56,543 nucleotides of DNA from CAJBLF01 sp964545415 (GCA_964545415.1 CAZJFP010000007.1:1-56543); one strand, 5' to 3'; positions 31,878 through 42,427 are shown, numbered from the stretch's first letter. Notes: a model not told the origin generated them from the letters alone. Made by a program: numbers and translations.

Positions 31878-32966
31878 TTATTGTATTACATTGACCAATT
31901 CTGCCATCGGCAAAAAGATTGATCCTACTATGATACCGATAACGACAGCGATGATTGCCATCAGTAGCGGTTGGATCAAATCCATGAGAATATCTATCTT
32001 GGTCTGGAGCATATCGCGATAGAAGTCAGCCATTTTTTTGAGGACTTCCGTAATGTTTCCTGTGTCTTCGCCTACATGGATAATCTGAACGAGTATAGGA
32101 TCAAATAATGACGATCATTCCATTGATTCAGAGAATGAAAATCCGGCATTGAGGTTTTCTTTTATCTCCAATGCTTTCTTCTTGTAGAAAAAGTTGGTGA
32201 AGGTATTTCCCATGAGTTTCAATGAAAGGATGGGACTTACTCATGCACTATATAATTGGCTCAACAACTTGGAAAATCTGTACATATAGTATGTTTTTAC
32301 CACACCTGAAACTGCAGGCAGCGTTACCATCAGCTTATCGATAAATACCTTGAATGCTAGAACGTATTTGTAGAGGAATCTATATGCCAATAGTATTCCG
32401 ACAATGATCAGAAAAATGAGAAATCGCGCGTTTTTGATGAATCATGATGCTCCCATCATAAATTTGGTCAAACTTGGTAGTGATTCTTGGTTGGGGAACA
32501 TTGTCACTATAGTCGGTATGACATAAATAAGTAATATGGTCACTGCTACGACAGCAAAGACAACGAGTACTATTGGATACGTCATCGCTTTCTTTATTTT
32601 GCCGTTGATTCTTTGGTTGTTTTCTAACTCTATCGCTATCTCATCGAGAATCTCTGGTAAATTACCCATAGTCTCTGCTGATCTTACTAACTCTATTTCT
32701 TCTATCTGAAAGAAATATTCGTGATTTTCCATCGCTTGCGAAAAGGTGTATCCTTGTGTCAGTTGGTCAATCAGATCTTGGATAATCATAATCAGTCCCC
32801 TATTAGTTTCTGAATTTTTGATAGAAAATAATGCATCTCTAAGTCCCAATCCTGCTCTCTGCGCAACTGCCAGCAATCTGAAAAAGTTCGTCTTCTGCTT
32901 GAGCTTGGGTGCGAAGAACTTTTTGATGATAAATTTTTCAAAGAATCATAACTTGCTGACTTCCAT
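31878..32966 (-). CDS. Type IV pilus / type II secretion inner-membrane platform protein (PilC/GspF)
   Basis: 362 aa with two T2SSF domains: FFRLLAVAQRAGLGLRDAL and YRFSKLLSQLYSAGVSPILSL. Each is followed by GYTFSQAME...SAETMGNLPEIL and GFSFSESME...VGEDTGNITEVL. Three membrane helices, with the last near the C-terminus (LMAIIAVVIGIMVGSIFL). It forms the assembly platform on which the ATPase acts. Six or more glycines are TGA. Directly downstream of the PilB-like gene on the same strand. Confidence 0.93.
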
Positions 32967-32972
32967 ACTTCA

Positions 32973-33085
32973 ATATAATGCTAAATGTTAAATGTTAAAT
33001 GTTAAATGTTAAATGCTAAGTGTTAAGTGATGGTATTTTTTTATTTAGAAGTGAGAACTTACAACTTAGCACTCCCAAGTATTGG
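32973..33085. repeat. Composite palindromic repeat (ATGCTAAATGTTAA type)
   Basis: Left arm: five ATGTTAA(ATGCTAA) units. Right arm: AACTTACAACTTAGCACT. Lies in the spacer between the pilB-like and pilC-like genes, so it could form a hairpin in their mRNA. Confidence 0.65.
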
Positions 33086-33089
33086 GGAA

Positions 33090-34409
33090 CTATTTGTCGA
33101 ATTTTGCTTTTACATATCTATATACCTCGTCGAGTGTTGTCATTCCCTTGATGACTTTGAAGATTCCATCTCTCTCTAGGTTGATCATCCCTTTTTGTAA
33201 TGCTTCGCTTTCTACTTCAAATGCTGACTTTTCATCCAACAACAGATTTTTGATCTCATCGGTATAATCCATCATTTCAAAGAGACCTACTCTGCCTTTG
33301 TATCCGCTTCCGCCACAGACGGGACAGACCTCTCCTGTTTTGGGATCTTTTCCGCTTCCTGCATAAATCATTGCGTTGTTGATGAAATCATTCCATTGCT
33401 GTTGATTGATGCCTCTACTCAGTATTTCTTTTTTTAGCGCTTCTTTTTCGAAGTTTCTGAAACTTTCTTTGGAAACCTTGTATCTCGGATTATCTTTGAC
33501 TGATACTTGGATTTTGCAATGATCACATACTCTTCTCACCAATCTTTCTGCCATCACGAGATTGAATGTACCTACAAGCATATATGGTTTTGCTCATAAG
33601 TTGTAGACTCTCGTTATGGTTTCTGCTGATGAATTGGTATGTACGGTAGAGAAGACTAGATGTCCTGTCATGGCTGATTCCATGGCCATATCCAAGGTTT
33701 CCCTATCACGGATTTCTCAGACCATCATAATATCCGGATCTTGTCTAAGTCCTCATCTAAGTCCGTTAGCAAAGGTAAATCCGATATCTGATCTGATTTG
33801 TGCTTGATTGAGTCCTGGCATCTTGTTTTCTACCGGATCTTCGTAGGTGATGATATTTACTTCCGTGGTATTTACATAATCAAGACATGCATAGAGTGTC
33901 GTTGTCTTACCTGAACCTGTTGGTCCTGTCATAAGTATGACACCGTTTGGATATTTCAGATGTCTGAAAATGATTTCTTTGTTGCTTCCTTCGATACCGA
34001 GTTCTTCCAACTTTGGTATCTTTTTGGATTTGTCTACGATACGCATAACGAGGCATTCTCACCGCACACTTGGTAAGGTATTCGCACGAAGATCGATCTC
34101 TTTGTTGGTCAACGTAACATTGGAAACTCTTGCGTCTTGAGGAACTCTTTTTTCGTCTGGTCTCATCTGTCCTGATTCTATCTTGAATTTTGAAATGATG
34201 CTTTCATGAAGATTCTTCGGATATTGCACAAGCTCTTCCAGAAGTCCATCGATCCTGATTCTGATCCTACAGTAATTTTCCAATGGCTCAATATGAATAT
34301 CTGACGCTCATGCTTCTACAGCGACCGTCAACAAATTTTCGAAAATCTTTACTACGTCGGATTGAAGAACTGCCTCATCCAATTTTGCTTTGTAATCGAT
34401 GTCTACCAT
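33090..34409 (-). CDS. Type IV pilus / type II secretion assembly ATPase (PilB/GspE)
   Basis: 439 aa, short because the N-terminal MshEN-type domain is absent. Seen: ASDIHIEPLENYCRIRIRIDG, LPSVRGECLVMRI, Walker A GPTGSGKTT, Asp box TYEDPVENKMPGLNQ, Walker B GLRQDPDIMMVGEIRD, His box MTGHLVFSTVHTN, and a zinc site (CDHC...CPVCGG). Hexameric ATPase that powers pilin assembly. Gly of VGEIRD, RGGLRQ and EAGASD are TGA. Operon with PilC/GspF. The substrate pseudopilin may be the gene at 46652. Confidence 0.95.
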
Positions 34410-34611
34410 ATTAACATTTATCTAATAAATGGATGCATGATACATGATACATGAACGATAAAGTTACATAGTTTTTGGATCATGGATCTTGGTATCTAGA
34501 ATCTAGTATAATTATATCCAGAATAAGCAAAAAATGCAAAAAAATAATGGGTAAATTTACTATCAAAACCCCATCCTTTTCTTATTATTTCTATATGTTT
34601 TACAAAAACTA

Positions 34612-34639
34612 TTGACTTAATCTCTTGATAATATATATT
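34612..34639 (+). promoter_or_regulatory. Putative promoter of the 34660 gene
   Basis: TTGACT (34612-34617), 16-nt spacer, TATATT (34634-34639). It is 20 nt before the ATG, so the leader would be very short. Confidence 0.45.
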
Positions 34640-34659
34640 TACAAAAAATACATATAAAA

Positions 34660-34791
34660 ATGGTAAAAAAACCTCCTTCATTAGATTTTGTACCAAAGGA
34701 AATCCCCAAAAAGTACCAAACGCTGTTTATGGTTGGTTCATTTCTGATTTCTTTTGGTATGCTGGTCTATATTTTATGTAGTATCGGCTAA
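34660..34791 (+). CDS. Small single-pass membrane protein, 43 aa
   Basis: MVKKPPSLDFVPKEIPKKYQ followed by one membrane helix (TLFMVGSFLISFGMLVYILC). Bracketed by a promoter-like sequence and a strong terminator, which supports a real gene. The arrangement (short polar N-terminus, one helix, no C-terminal tail) is common for small inner-membrane proteins. Function unknown. Confidence 0.7.
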   Translation: MVKKPPSLDFVPKEIPKKYQTLFMVGSFLISFGMLVYILCSIG

Positions 34792-34801
34792 CGATTGTAT
34801 T

Positions 34802-34832
34802 ACTGGGTTGTTTTCAGCCCAGTTTTTTTTAT
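34802..34832 (+). terminator. Rho-independent terminator
   Basis: ACTGGGTTG-TTTTC-AGCCCAGT followed by eight T. Confidence 0.88.
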
Positions 34833-34877
34833 ACTTTACTTGGCTTATTTTGGGTTTTATCAATTTAGCAGTTTAGC

Positions 34878-35258
34878 ATGAGCCCTGATCTCTGACTTAT
34901 CATCGTTGGTGTTCTTCTTTGACTCGTTGTATGATATCTCGTCGCAAGAATTTATTTCATGTTCAAAATAAAAAAACAGAGAAGCGATGCGGTGACCAGA
35001 TCACGCAATGTCGTGCTTGGTCATGTCCATGAAAAAATAGCGCCTTTGTTGCCCAATTTCCCTTATTCCTACAAGGATCTCGTATTTTTGTGAAAAGGAG
35101 TCGATTACTTGGTTTTGGATTGACTTTCCAAAGGAAATCTGAATAAGATAGTGTTCCTGGAGATCAAGACGGGCACCTCTACGCTCAATAGGAATGAGCA
35201 GATGGTCAGATATTGTGTTGACGCCAAGCGTGTGAGCTATGAAGTGTGGAAAAAATAA
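34878..35258 (+). CDS. Membrane-anchored Holliday-junction-resolvase-related nuclease (PF10107-type)
   Basis: 126 aa. N-terminal membrane helix (GLIIVGVLLGLVVGYLVARI, with three TGA-glycines), then a nuclease-like core: LPNFPYSYKDLVFLGKGVDYLVLDGLSKG and IVFLEIKTGTSTLNRNEQMV. The D...E-x-K arrangement matches PD-(D/E)xK resolvase-related endonucleases found as small membrane-anchored proteins in bacteria. Role unproven. Followed by a long composite repeat. Confidence 0.82.
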
Positions 35259-35418
35259 TGAAAAATGAATAATGAAAAATGAATAATGAAAAATGAATAA
35301 TGAATAATGAAAAATGAAAAATGAAAGAATTACTGAAATGGACTTTTGTAATTTACGATAGTTTATAATAAAACAATACCAACATTATTCATTATCAATT
35401 ATTAATTGTTAATTATAT
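35259..35418. repeat. Composite palindromic repeat (AATGAATAATGAAAAATG type)
   Basis: Left arm: repeated GAATAATGAAAAAT to about 35325. Core: GGACTTTTGTAATTTACGATAGTTTATAATAAAACAATACC. Right arm: ATTATTCATTATCAATTATTAATTG. The core is shared with 53893-53945 and, inverted, with 47330-47390. Confidence 0.75.
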
Positions 35419-35423
35419 TTTAT

Positions 35424-35633
35424 AGGGTCGTGGTGCTTCCGGCTGCAAAACCTAAGGCCGGAATGACGAGTTTACATAGGATTATGGTGAAATGGTATCA
35501 CGTCGGTCTCTCCCGCAGAGAAATTGCGGGATAAACTCCGCCAGTTGTAATTACATAGGGTCGTGGTGAAATGGTATCACGTCGGTCTCTCCCGCAGAGA
35601 AATTGCGGGATAAACTCCGCCAGTTAAAATTAT
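35424..35633 (+). repeat. Three truncated tRNA 5' halves carrying palindromic insertions
   Basis: 35424: AGGGTCGTGGTG then a GCTTCCGGC...GCCGGAATG hairpin. 35478: AGGATTATGGTGAAATGGTATCAC to TCGGTCTCT, then CCCGCA-GAGAAAT-TGCGGG. 35557: the same with AGGGTCG as first 7 nt. Each has the acceptor 5' strand, D-arm and 5' anticodon strand of the intact tRNA at 35634, then foreign hairpin sequence instead of the 3' half. Confidence 0.7.
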
Positions 35634-35703
35634 AGGATTATGGTGAAATGGTATCACGTCGGTCTCCGAAGCCGAAGTCATAGGTTCGATTCCTATTAAT
35701 CCT
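35634..35703 (+). tRNA. tRNA-Arg, anticodon CCG
   Basis: Full cloverleaf: acceptor AGGATTA/TAATCCT (7 bp), D-arm GTG/CAC with GAAATGGTATC, anticodon stem TCGGT/GCCGA, loop CTCCGAA (anticodon CCG, reads CGG), T-arm ATAGG-TTCGATT-CCTAT. No CCA is encoded. It is the only intact copy in a cluster of broken tRNA copies. Confidence 0.88.
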
Positions 35704-35730
35704 GAATTAAACTATAATAACCGTAGGCTT

Positions 35731-35767
35731 TAGTCCAGCGCAGCTGGATTCGATTCCTACCGACCCT
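35731..35767 (+). pseudogene. tRNA 3' half with a palindrome inserted in the T-arm
   Basis: GTAGG, then CTTTAGTCCAGCGCAGCTGGA (TCCAGC-GCA-GCTGGA hairpin), then TTCGATTCCTACCGACCCT. GTAGG and CCTAC would be the T-stem, and CGACCCT complements the AGGGTCG acceptor strands at 35424 and 35557. So it is the missing 3' half of the AGGGTCG-type tRNA, interrupted by a palindrome. Confidence 0.6.
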
Positions 35768-35816
35768 GAACTAACCAGCTTCGCTGGAATGCTAAATGTT
35801 AAATGCTAAATGTTGA

Positions 35817-36494
35817 ATGAATAAAAAGCTTCTCACTATATTCACGTATCTCAAGGAACTTTTTCCTGCGCCAGAAACGGAGTTACACTACTCTACCCCG
35901 TTTCAATTTGTCGTAGCCGTAATGTTGTCTGCACAAGCTACGGATGTTCAAGTAAATAAAGTTACTGAAAAACTTTTTAAAAAAATACAGAAACCTGAAG
36001 ACCTTTTAACGATGGGATTTCCATCTTTTCTTTCTGCTATAAAATCCGTGAATTACTACCAGACTAAGGCAAAACATATTTTCGCTACTGCGAAAATAAT
36101 TCAGAATGCAGAATTCAGAATGCAGAATAAAAAATATAAGGATTGAATTCCGGATACGCTTGAGGAATTGGTAAAACTGCCATGAGTCGGCGTAAAGACT
36201 GGAAAATTGATTGCTCATGTCTTGTATGATAAACCGTTCATCGCTGTCGATACGCATATCCATAGAGTCAGCAATAGACTCGGATTAATCAAAACCACTA
36301 CTCCAGAAAAGACTTCAGAACTGCTTGAAAAGTTGATACCAGATGAATACAAAGACCACGCGCATCATGCGTTAGTATTGTTTGGACGTTATTATTGCAA
36401 GGCGGTGAAACCAAGGTGTGAGAGCTGTAAATTACAGAAAATATGTGACTATTACAAGAATAATGTCATTGCGAGCGTAGCGAAGCAGTCTTAA
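35817..36494 (+). CDS. nth: Endonuclease III (DNA glycosylase/AP lyase)
   Basis: 225 aa. Removes oxidised pyrimidines. Seen: PFQFVVAVMLSAQATDVQVNK, HhH LPGVGVKTGKLIAHV with catalytic Lys, catalytic Asp in FIAVDTHIHRVSNRLG, and the 4Fe-4S loop CKAVKPRCESCKLQKIC (C-x6-C-x2-C-x5-C). Residues about 95-104 (NAEFRMQN) come from an in-frame CAGAATGCAGAATT repeat unit inserted before the conserved IPDTLEEL. The C-terminal NNVIASVAKQS is read from the dispersed GTCATTGCGAGCG repeat. Both additions lie outside catalytic motifs, so activity is likely kept. Confidence 0.95.
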
Positions 36495-36512
36495 TTTATA
36501 TCACCGTATTAC

Positions 36513-36803
36513 ATGAATAAGATTTGATATGTATATATCTTAGCTACTAAAAAAGACGGTGTCCTTTATGTTTGAGTTACCAATGATTTAGCTAGAAGAA
36601 TATATGAACATAAAGAATGAATGGTTGATGGTTTCACTAAGAAATATTTTGTAAAAAAGTTAGTTTACTACGAAGAATGTCCTACTATAGAATCCGCTAT
36701 ATTAAGGGAAAAACAATTAAAATGAGGGAGTAGGAAAAGTAAAATAGAGTTAATAGAATCTATTAATAAAGCATGGAAAGATTTGTATGAAGATATTATT
36801 TAA
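36513..36803 (+). CDS. GIY-YIG domain endonuclease, YhbQ/UPF0213-like
   Basis: 96 aa. GYVYILATKKDGVLYVGVTNDLARRIYEHKEG matches GIY (GYVYI) and YIG (YVGVTN) motifs with the catalytic Arg of RRIYEH. TKKYFVKKLVYYEE and AILREKQLKGGSRKSK follow, as in small standalone GIY-YIG proteins. Gly of both motifs are TGA. Its last codons lie inside a 145-nt tandem duplication. Confidence 0.92.
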
Positions 36804-37096
36804 GATTGCTTCGTCATTTCATTCCTCGCAATGACGTTATATAGTCATCGCGAGCGAAGCGTGGCGATCTTGTAATGGTGTTTTATGATTAAGATTGCTT
36901 CGTCACTTCATTCCTCGCAATGACTTTTAATATGAAGATATTATTTAAGATTGCTTCGTCATTTCATTCCTCGCAATGACGTTATATAGTCATCGCGAGC
37001 GAAGCGTGGCGATCTTGTAATGGTGTTTTATGATTAAGATTGCTTCGTCACTTCATTCCTCGCAATGACGCCATGTAGTCGTCGCAATGACTTTTA
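36786..37096 (+). repeat. 145-nt tandem duplication of GTCATTGCGAGCGAAGC-type repeats
   Basis: TATGAAGATATTATTTAAGATTGCTTCGTC... (36786) repeats at 36931 almost unchanged. Each unit contains GATTGCTTCGTCATTTCATTCCTCGCAATGAC and CATCGCGAGCGAAGCGTGGCGATC. The unit includes the 3' end of the GIY-YIG gene. The 310-nt gap up to 37113 holds no gene. Confidence 0.85.
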
Positions 37097-37113
37097 ATTT
37101 GTGTTATATAGGT

Positions 37114-37731
37114 ATGATCAAGTTAGTTGAACCGACTCGATGAGTCAATCTGTTGAAATGATTGTTTGCGTGGATGCAAGCCAGTGTTTTTTGGTCCTAT
37201 CGGATTCCTATTTTGGCTGATGTTTTTGTATTCACTTATCCTGTCTATCTTCTTGCTTTGTATGGATATGGTTTTTTTAAGAAACATATAGCTTCCAAAA
37301 TAGCTGCATTGTATATCTTTGTATGAGTTGCATTCAGTGTCGTAGCTAATGTTGGTATTCAATATTTTGTTGATAAAGCGAGACCTAACTTTGTCCTTGG
37401 ATTGACTGATCTCAAAAAGGAAACCATCCTCAATACCTTCCTTCCGAGTGCGAGTTTTCCTTCCGATCATGCGGCAGTCACGATTAGCATCGCGATGATG
37501 ACTTTGTTCCGGGGAATAAAAAACAAAGATAGAAAATTCCTCCGGTTCGGAGGAATCCTCATTATTTTTTCATTGGTTACGTCATTTGCTAGGATCACTT
37601 CCGGCGTTCATCGGCCAACTGATATTATTGGTGGAAGCTTGGTAGGTATTCTTATTCCGCTTTTGCTTATGCGAAGACCCATCTATAAGTTTGGTACTGG
37701 GATAGCGGAGTATATAGGGAAAGTTATTTAG
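37114..37731 (+). CDS. PAP2-family membrane phosphatase
   Basis: 205 aa, five to six membrane helices. Catalytic motifs: KARPN (motif 1), PSDHA in place of PSGH (motif 2), and RITSGVHRPTDIIGG (motif 3, His plus Asp). Members dephosphorylate undecaprenyl-PP or phosphatidic acid. A recycling role for undecaprenyl pyrophosphate made by UppS (48652) is inference. Preceded by repeats. Confidence 0.9.
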
Positions 37732-37761
37732 GATGCGGGTTTAGATTCGTTTGTACTTGTA

Positions 37762-40701
37762 TTACTTTGCAGCAGGAGTTGTGTTAGTTGCAGCAGTAGT
37801 TGCAGCAGGAGTTGTAGTAGGAACTTCTGGTTCTCGTTGTATGTATTTTTCTTTTTCTTTTTTGTCGAATATAATAGTTCCATTTTTTGTGCTTGCATCG
37901 TTTGCATCCTTTTTTGTTACTGTGATTGTGATTTTCCCATCTTTGGCTTCTTTTAGCGTAAAATCTTGTTTATCGATATCTATTACATTCCCATCTCTTT
38001 TTGTGAGATTGCCATCTATACTTCATCAGTTAAGGAACATGTTTTTTATATGCACCATATTTTTTTCTATTATCTCTTTTAGTGTTGTATTGTCTTTTTC
38101 TGCTATTAATTGATCATAATAAGGACGTTGTATTGGTTCAAATAAATCTCAAAAAGTTTGAATGTTTTTTTGATATGTGTTTTGCTCATTTGATGTGTAT
38201 TCTTTCTTTTCATATTCTTTTTGTGCATCTTGTGATTCTTGCTTTTCTAATATTGTTTTTATGTCATTTCGGACTTGTGATACATTTTTTGATTCTGGTA
38301 GTGAAATAACATCTTTCAATACAATTTGTACTCTATCATCAATTGTTAATTTTTGGTTTTTTGCTTTGCTCTTTTCTACATATGTCTTGATGCCATCTGC
38401 TAGTGTTACTAGTGTAGCTTCTATTACTGTGCCATTCGCTTTCGTAATCTTGATGTTTGTTGGGAGGTTGTCCATTTTTATAACTTCGTGTATTCTTTTT
38501 GACTGATCGATCACTTTACCCGTCTTGTCTACATATTTTTCATCAAAAACCAATACTTCGTTCTTGTTTGGTTCTGGAGTGCTATTTTGTATCTCTGTTC
38601 CGTTATGTAAACTATTTTCTGTCATTACATACGCGAGATCTTTGGTTGAAAACCATGACGCAGTAAGATATCTTGCAATGTCCTTGTCTGTCTTGATGAT
38701 ATATCTTGCAGCATCTTCACGACTCTTATTGTGTTCTGTTATTGTTTTGTTGTCTTTGTTTGGTCTCTGTATTTCTTTGTTTGCATTATGTATTTCTGTT
38801 CGTGTTTCTTCAGTATCAAAGAGGTATCATAAGATTCCTTTGAATGTCTCTTTGTTGGTTATTGCGTCGATATATTCTTTGCCTGTCTTTTTGTCCTTCT
38901 TGATGGTTATGATATTATCGATAGTAGTACTTTCCCCGTTAGCTTTGTAGTATGCTTTGAATCATGCCTTTATTCTTTCTACGCTTAGATTTTCGTAGTT
39001 TTCTTTTTCTAAGAAAAGTCCGATATAGGTGTTTTTTTGTTTTTCGAATTTTTTTTGTATCTTTTGAGCGGTATCTAGTGATAAATCTTCCTCGTTGTTA
39101 GAAAATTTTTTGCTGATTGTATCTATGGCACTTATCTGTTCGGAAGATAATCCATATTCTTTGCTGAATATACCATTGATTTTTGCTTCCATGCCTGAAA
39201 ATCGTTTGCATAATGTAGCTTTCCCTATTCCAAAAAACTTGAGAATATTGAACAGCATAGGTCCAAAGGTATCTATGATAGTATCAAGTCACTTTTTGAT
39301 AGCCTCTTCTTTGGTTTTTGGCAGATCAAAATTTTCTATCTTGGTTTTTATTCTTATCAATTCGTCTTGTTTCGCTTTTGGGAGTCTTTGTCGTAGTCCT
39401 GTGTCGTTCCGTTTTTTTACAAGCTTATTGAAATTTGCACTTCTGGTTTGTTGATCTACTCCAAATATATTTAGATTGCTTTCTGTGATCTGATTGGTAT
39501 AGGACTCCAATAATTCTTCGCTATGTGCTACTACATAATCGGTAATAGTCGTAGCATATCCGTTTTTGAATACATTGAGTTGATTATCCATTTCATCTAT
39601 ACTTCGTTTTGATGGTGTATATACATTTATAGCTTGCAGTATTCCTGTGAGATTAGCTTTGACATATTCAGCTCATTTTATTTCAAGGTATTTGTTGAAT
39701 AAGGCATAATTTCCTATATTGTCAAAAGCATTGAGTCTCTCTGCTCGTGTTTTTTTGTCTAATGCTATTATTTTATCTGGTGCTAACTCTTTGTCTTCGT
39801 TTGCTTTTGCTAATTCTTCTTGAAGATGTTCATGACTACCATGTATTATGTACTGTGGTTCTAGTACATTATCTTTATCTTTTTTAGTTTGGTTTGTGTA
39901 TTGTATCACTCGTTGGATGTCGGTTTTTTCGTATCTTCATCAGAATGATCCAATTGGCTTTCCTACTTTGATATCACTTATGTCTTTCATATCTATATTT
40001 ACACTTTCCATATATGTTTTTATTCGTTTGTAGAGGTGTCATATTTTTAATGCTTCTTCTGAAAGGTCTTCTCAAACTGCTGGTTTTATCTCTATTGGTT
40101 TTTCGCTTTCTCCAACTATCTGTGCTATCATTGCATTGTATATTTCAGGATCGCTATTGTTAAATAGTTGTGTTGCTAATTCTGGCGTTGGTTCTGTCTT
40201 AAACATACCATCAGCATCTAATTTGTTGTTCTCCTCTTTTTTGACTGCTGTTTGTTTGTCGGTAATGAGTTTCTTGATAGACTGTACGAGATTGAATTCA
40301 TATTCTAGATTTCCTCATTCATCTGTTTGATTTTGATTTCCTTTTTCTCTGTCTTTTTTCTGTTGTCTCTGGGTGTAATATGCTGTAAGGTCTGTCTCAA
40401 ATGCATTTAATGCCTGTGTATATGCTAAAACAGTTTGATCTGCTTGATTGTTTCGATCAATATCTGTTTTGTTTATCTCGGTTTCTAGGTTTACTTTAAT
40501 ATTATTGAGAACGGTTTCTCATTCTTTTTCGAAAGCTTCCTGTACTAGAAAACGATAGTTGCTTTGTCATCCTTCGTCTATTGTTTCGTTTTTTTTGGCG
40601 TTGTCTAATTGTGTAAAAAACTTAGTAGCATCATCTAAATTTTCTTGTGATACGCTATTTTTTATCTCATCTTGTTTGTTTTGCACTTCTAACGCTGTCA
40701 T
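37762..40701 (-). CDS. Very large unknown protein, 979 aa
   Basis: One uninterrupted frame only when TGA is Gly (at least eleven TGA codons). Starts MTALEVQNKQDEIKNSVSQE without a signal peptide. It is largely helical, Asn/Lys/Glu-rich (EKALKIGHLYKRIKTYMESVN-type segments) with a short hydrophobic patch around GPMLFNILKFFGIGKATLC, then a C-terminal tail PTTTPAATTAATNTTPAAK. I recognise no domain. The Thr/Ala/Pro tail resembles linker or surface-protein tails. It is preceded by a 96-aa gene with 28-nt spacing, probably one operon. Confidence 0.8.
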
Positions 40702-40729
40702 GATTCGCTAGTAAAAAGAATAAAGCTAA

Positions 40730-41020
40730 TTAGATTTCTTTGATCATAGAATCAAGTTCTCCTAATGATTTCTGATCACGGAGATGTTGTTCTCGTTCTA
40801 TGTGTTTGATCCTTTCTATGACGTCTTTTGATTTTTGAAGTTTTTCTCTTGCTTCACCATCATTGATTTCGTCTATCGTTGTTGCTAAGATATCCACCAA
40901 AGAGTCGATAGTCTTATCGTCCAGAACGTTACCTTCTACGAGGATCTTGAGTCCTCTTGCTAGCGGCCAAATTCCGATTAGTGCGTCTAGTACTTTGAGG
41001 ATATATTCTTTTTTTGTCAT
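40730..41020 (-). CDS. Hypothetical protein, 96 aa
   Basis: Helical, with a hydrophobic N-terminal third (VLDALIGIWPLARGLKILVEG) and a charged coiled-coil C-terminus (VIERIKHIEREQHLRDQKSLGELDSMI). No TGA. It immediately precedes the 979-aa gene on the same strand. Not recognised; possibly a chaperone-like or regulatory partner of that protein (inference). Confidence 0.7.
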   Translation of the reverse strand: MTKKEYILKVLDALIGIWPLARGLKILVEGNVLDDKTIDSLVDILATTIDEINDGEAREKLQKSKDVIERIKHIEREQHLRDQKSLGELDSMIKEI

Positions 41021-41105
41021 AACTTCATGATAAACCGATAAAATGATGAATTGATAAACTGTTTTTTTCTTTACTGTAATTGTAGTCTAAATTACTTGGA
41101 AATAC

Positions 41106-41133
41106 AAAAAAAACCCGCTTTGGCGGGTTTAAG
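41106..41133. terminator. Bidirectional terminator
   Basis: AAACCCGC-TTTG-GCGGGTTT with A-run before and AT-rich sequence after. Ends the methyltransferase gene (reverse strand). Confidence 0.85.
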
Positions 41134-41152
41134 AGATTGACATATCTTTATT

Positions 41153-42184
41153 TTATTTCGCAATCATTATCTTTCTGGCCACCTGCTGTCCCTCTCTACT
41201 GTAGAGTTCAGGTATGCTCTGTATTTTTAATCCTATTTGTTCTGCATATTTACTCAATACCTGCTCTATGCCGTTATCTTGTCCGATATATCGTGGAATA
41301 GTGAAGATAGCGACTGCTCAAAGCTCTTTTGTTCTATCCAGAAGACTTTTGTAGAGATCAACTACCCGTTCTTGGAACTTCTGGATATCTTGATCTGAGG
41401 TCGTTTTGGTCACAATAGGTCATAATCGTCATTCAGTGACGATAAGCACATCTTTGTCTTTCAACTGATCGCGTAATTGTTCTTTGATATTATGGGTGAA
41501 TATCTTGAGTTCTTTGTCTGGTGTAGCAAATTTTGTTGTCATCCGCCGTTTGGTATTTTGTTCTGCATAATTCGTCTTGATATCAGATCCTATGAAATCA
41601 TATCCGAGATAGTTGGCTAACATTCCTGTTGTTCAGGATCAGACAAAAGGATCGTAGATGCAAAACTTTTCTATGTCGAGATTCGAGTCATGTATGAAAT
41701 GAGCCAGTCAGATGTTTATCATAATATGTGTCAATTTTGCTGGCATCATGCCCATCTGCATGCTGCGCCCTGGTTTGCCGAAGTCTATCGCTTCATAGAG
41801 TTCGATGTTCTGATACTGCTCTACTATACCGTAGAGACCATTTTCCAGGTTGATAATTTCCTTGCCTTTGTTCTTGATCTCTCTGTCGGTATGGAAGATA
41901 TCTACGAGTTTGTATCTTCTGATTCCTGCTGTTCTCTTGAGATGTTTCCCGTTAGTTTCGCTCTGGATGCCGATGATTTTGACGTCAGCCAATAGCTCTG
42001 GTAATTCTTTTTCTTTTACCACTACTCCTGCTTTGATAATCCCTCATAATTGCGGTAAAAGCTCTTTGTATTTTGTATCAAAAATCACTATCCCCTTCTT
42101 CGGATAACTAATTTCCTTTGCCTGAACCAATTGGAGTTCTGTCATACTTATTTCTGGATTTTTTCCTAAGACTGCGAAATACAT
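41153..42184 (-). CDS. Trm11-like tRNA/RNA methyltransferase
   Basis: 343 aa. N-terminal part starts MYFAVLGKNPEISMTELQ, as in Trm11/Trm-G10 proteins (THUMP-related). Then DFGKPGRSMQMGMMPAKLTHIMINI and SAM-binding motif YDPFVGSGTTGMLANYLGY (three Gly by TGA), IGSDI, and IVTEGRLGPIVTK at the position of the N/D-PP-Y catalytic motif. Probably an N2-methylguanosine tRNA methyltransferase. The altered catalytic motif makes the exact reaction uncertain. Confidence 0.82.
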
Positions 42185-42185
42185 T

Positions 42186-42395
42186 TTAATGAATTCAGAA
42201 TGTAAAATTCAGAATGTAGAATGAACGTTTAGTTGTATTACGGACTATAGTAAAATCTTACATAAAAACAACAAAAGAAAAAACCCGACTGAGTTGGCCG
42301 GACTTTTTCTCCCTTTTATATCTCTTATTATATACTCGGCGATTTAGAATGTAGAATTCAGAATGTAGAATTCAGAATGTAGAATTCAGAATAAT
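42186..42395. repeat. AATTCAGAATGTAGAATTCAG repeats with terminator-like core
   Basis: GAATTCAGAATGTAAAATTCAGAATGTAGAAT (42190-42222) and three GTAGAATTCAGAAT units (42349-42391), separated by a segment with AAAAAACCCGACTG...CGGACTTTTT. The same unit is found inside nth (36100). Confidence 0.65.
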
Positions 42396-42427
42396 CTTGA
42401 TACTTATTACTTGATACTTATGTCTAT

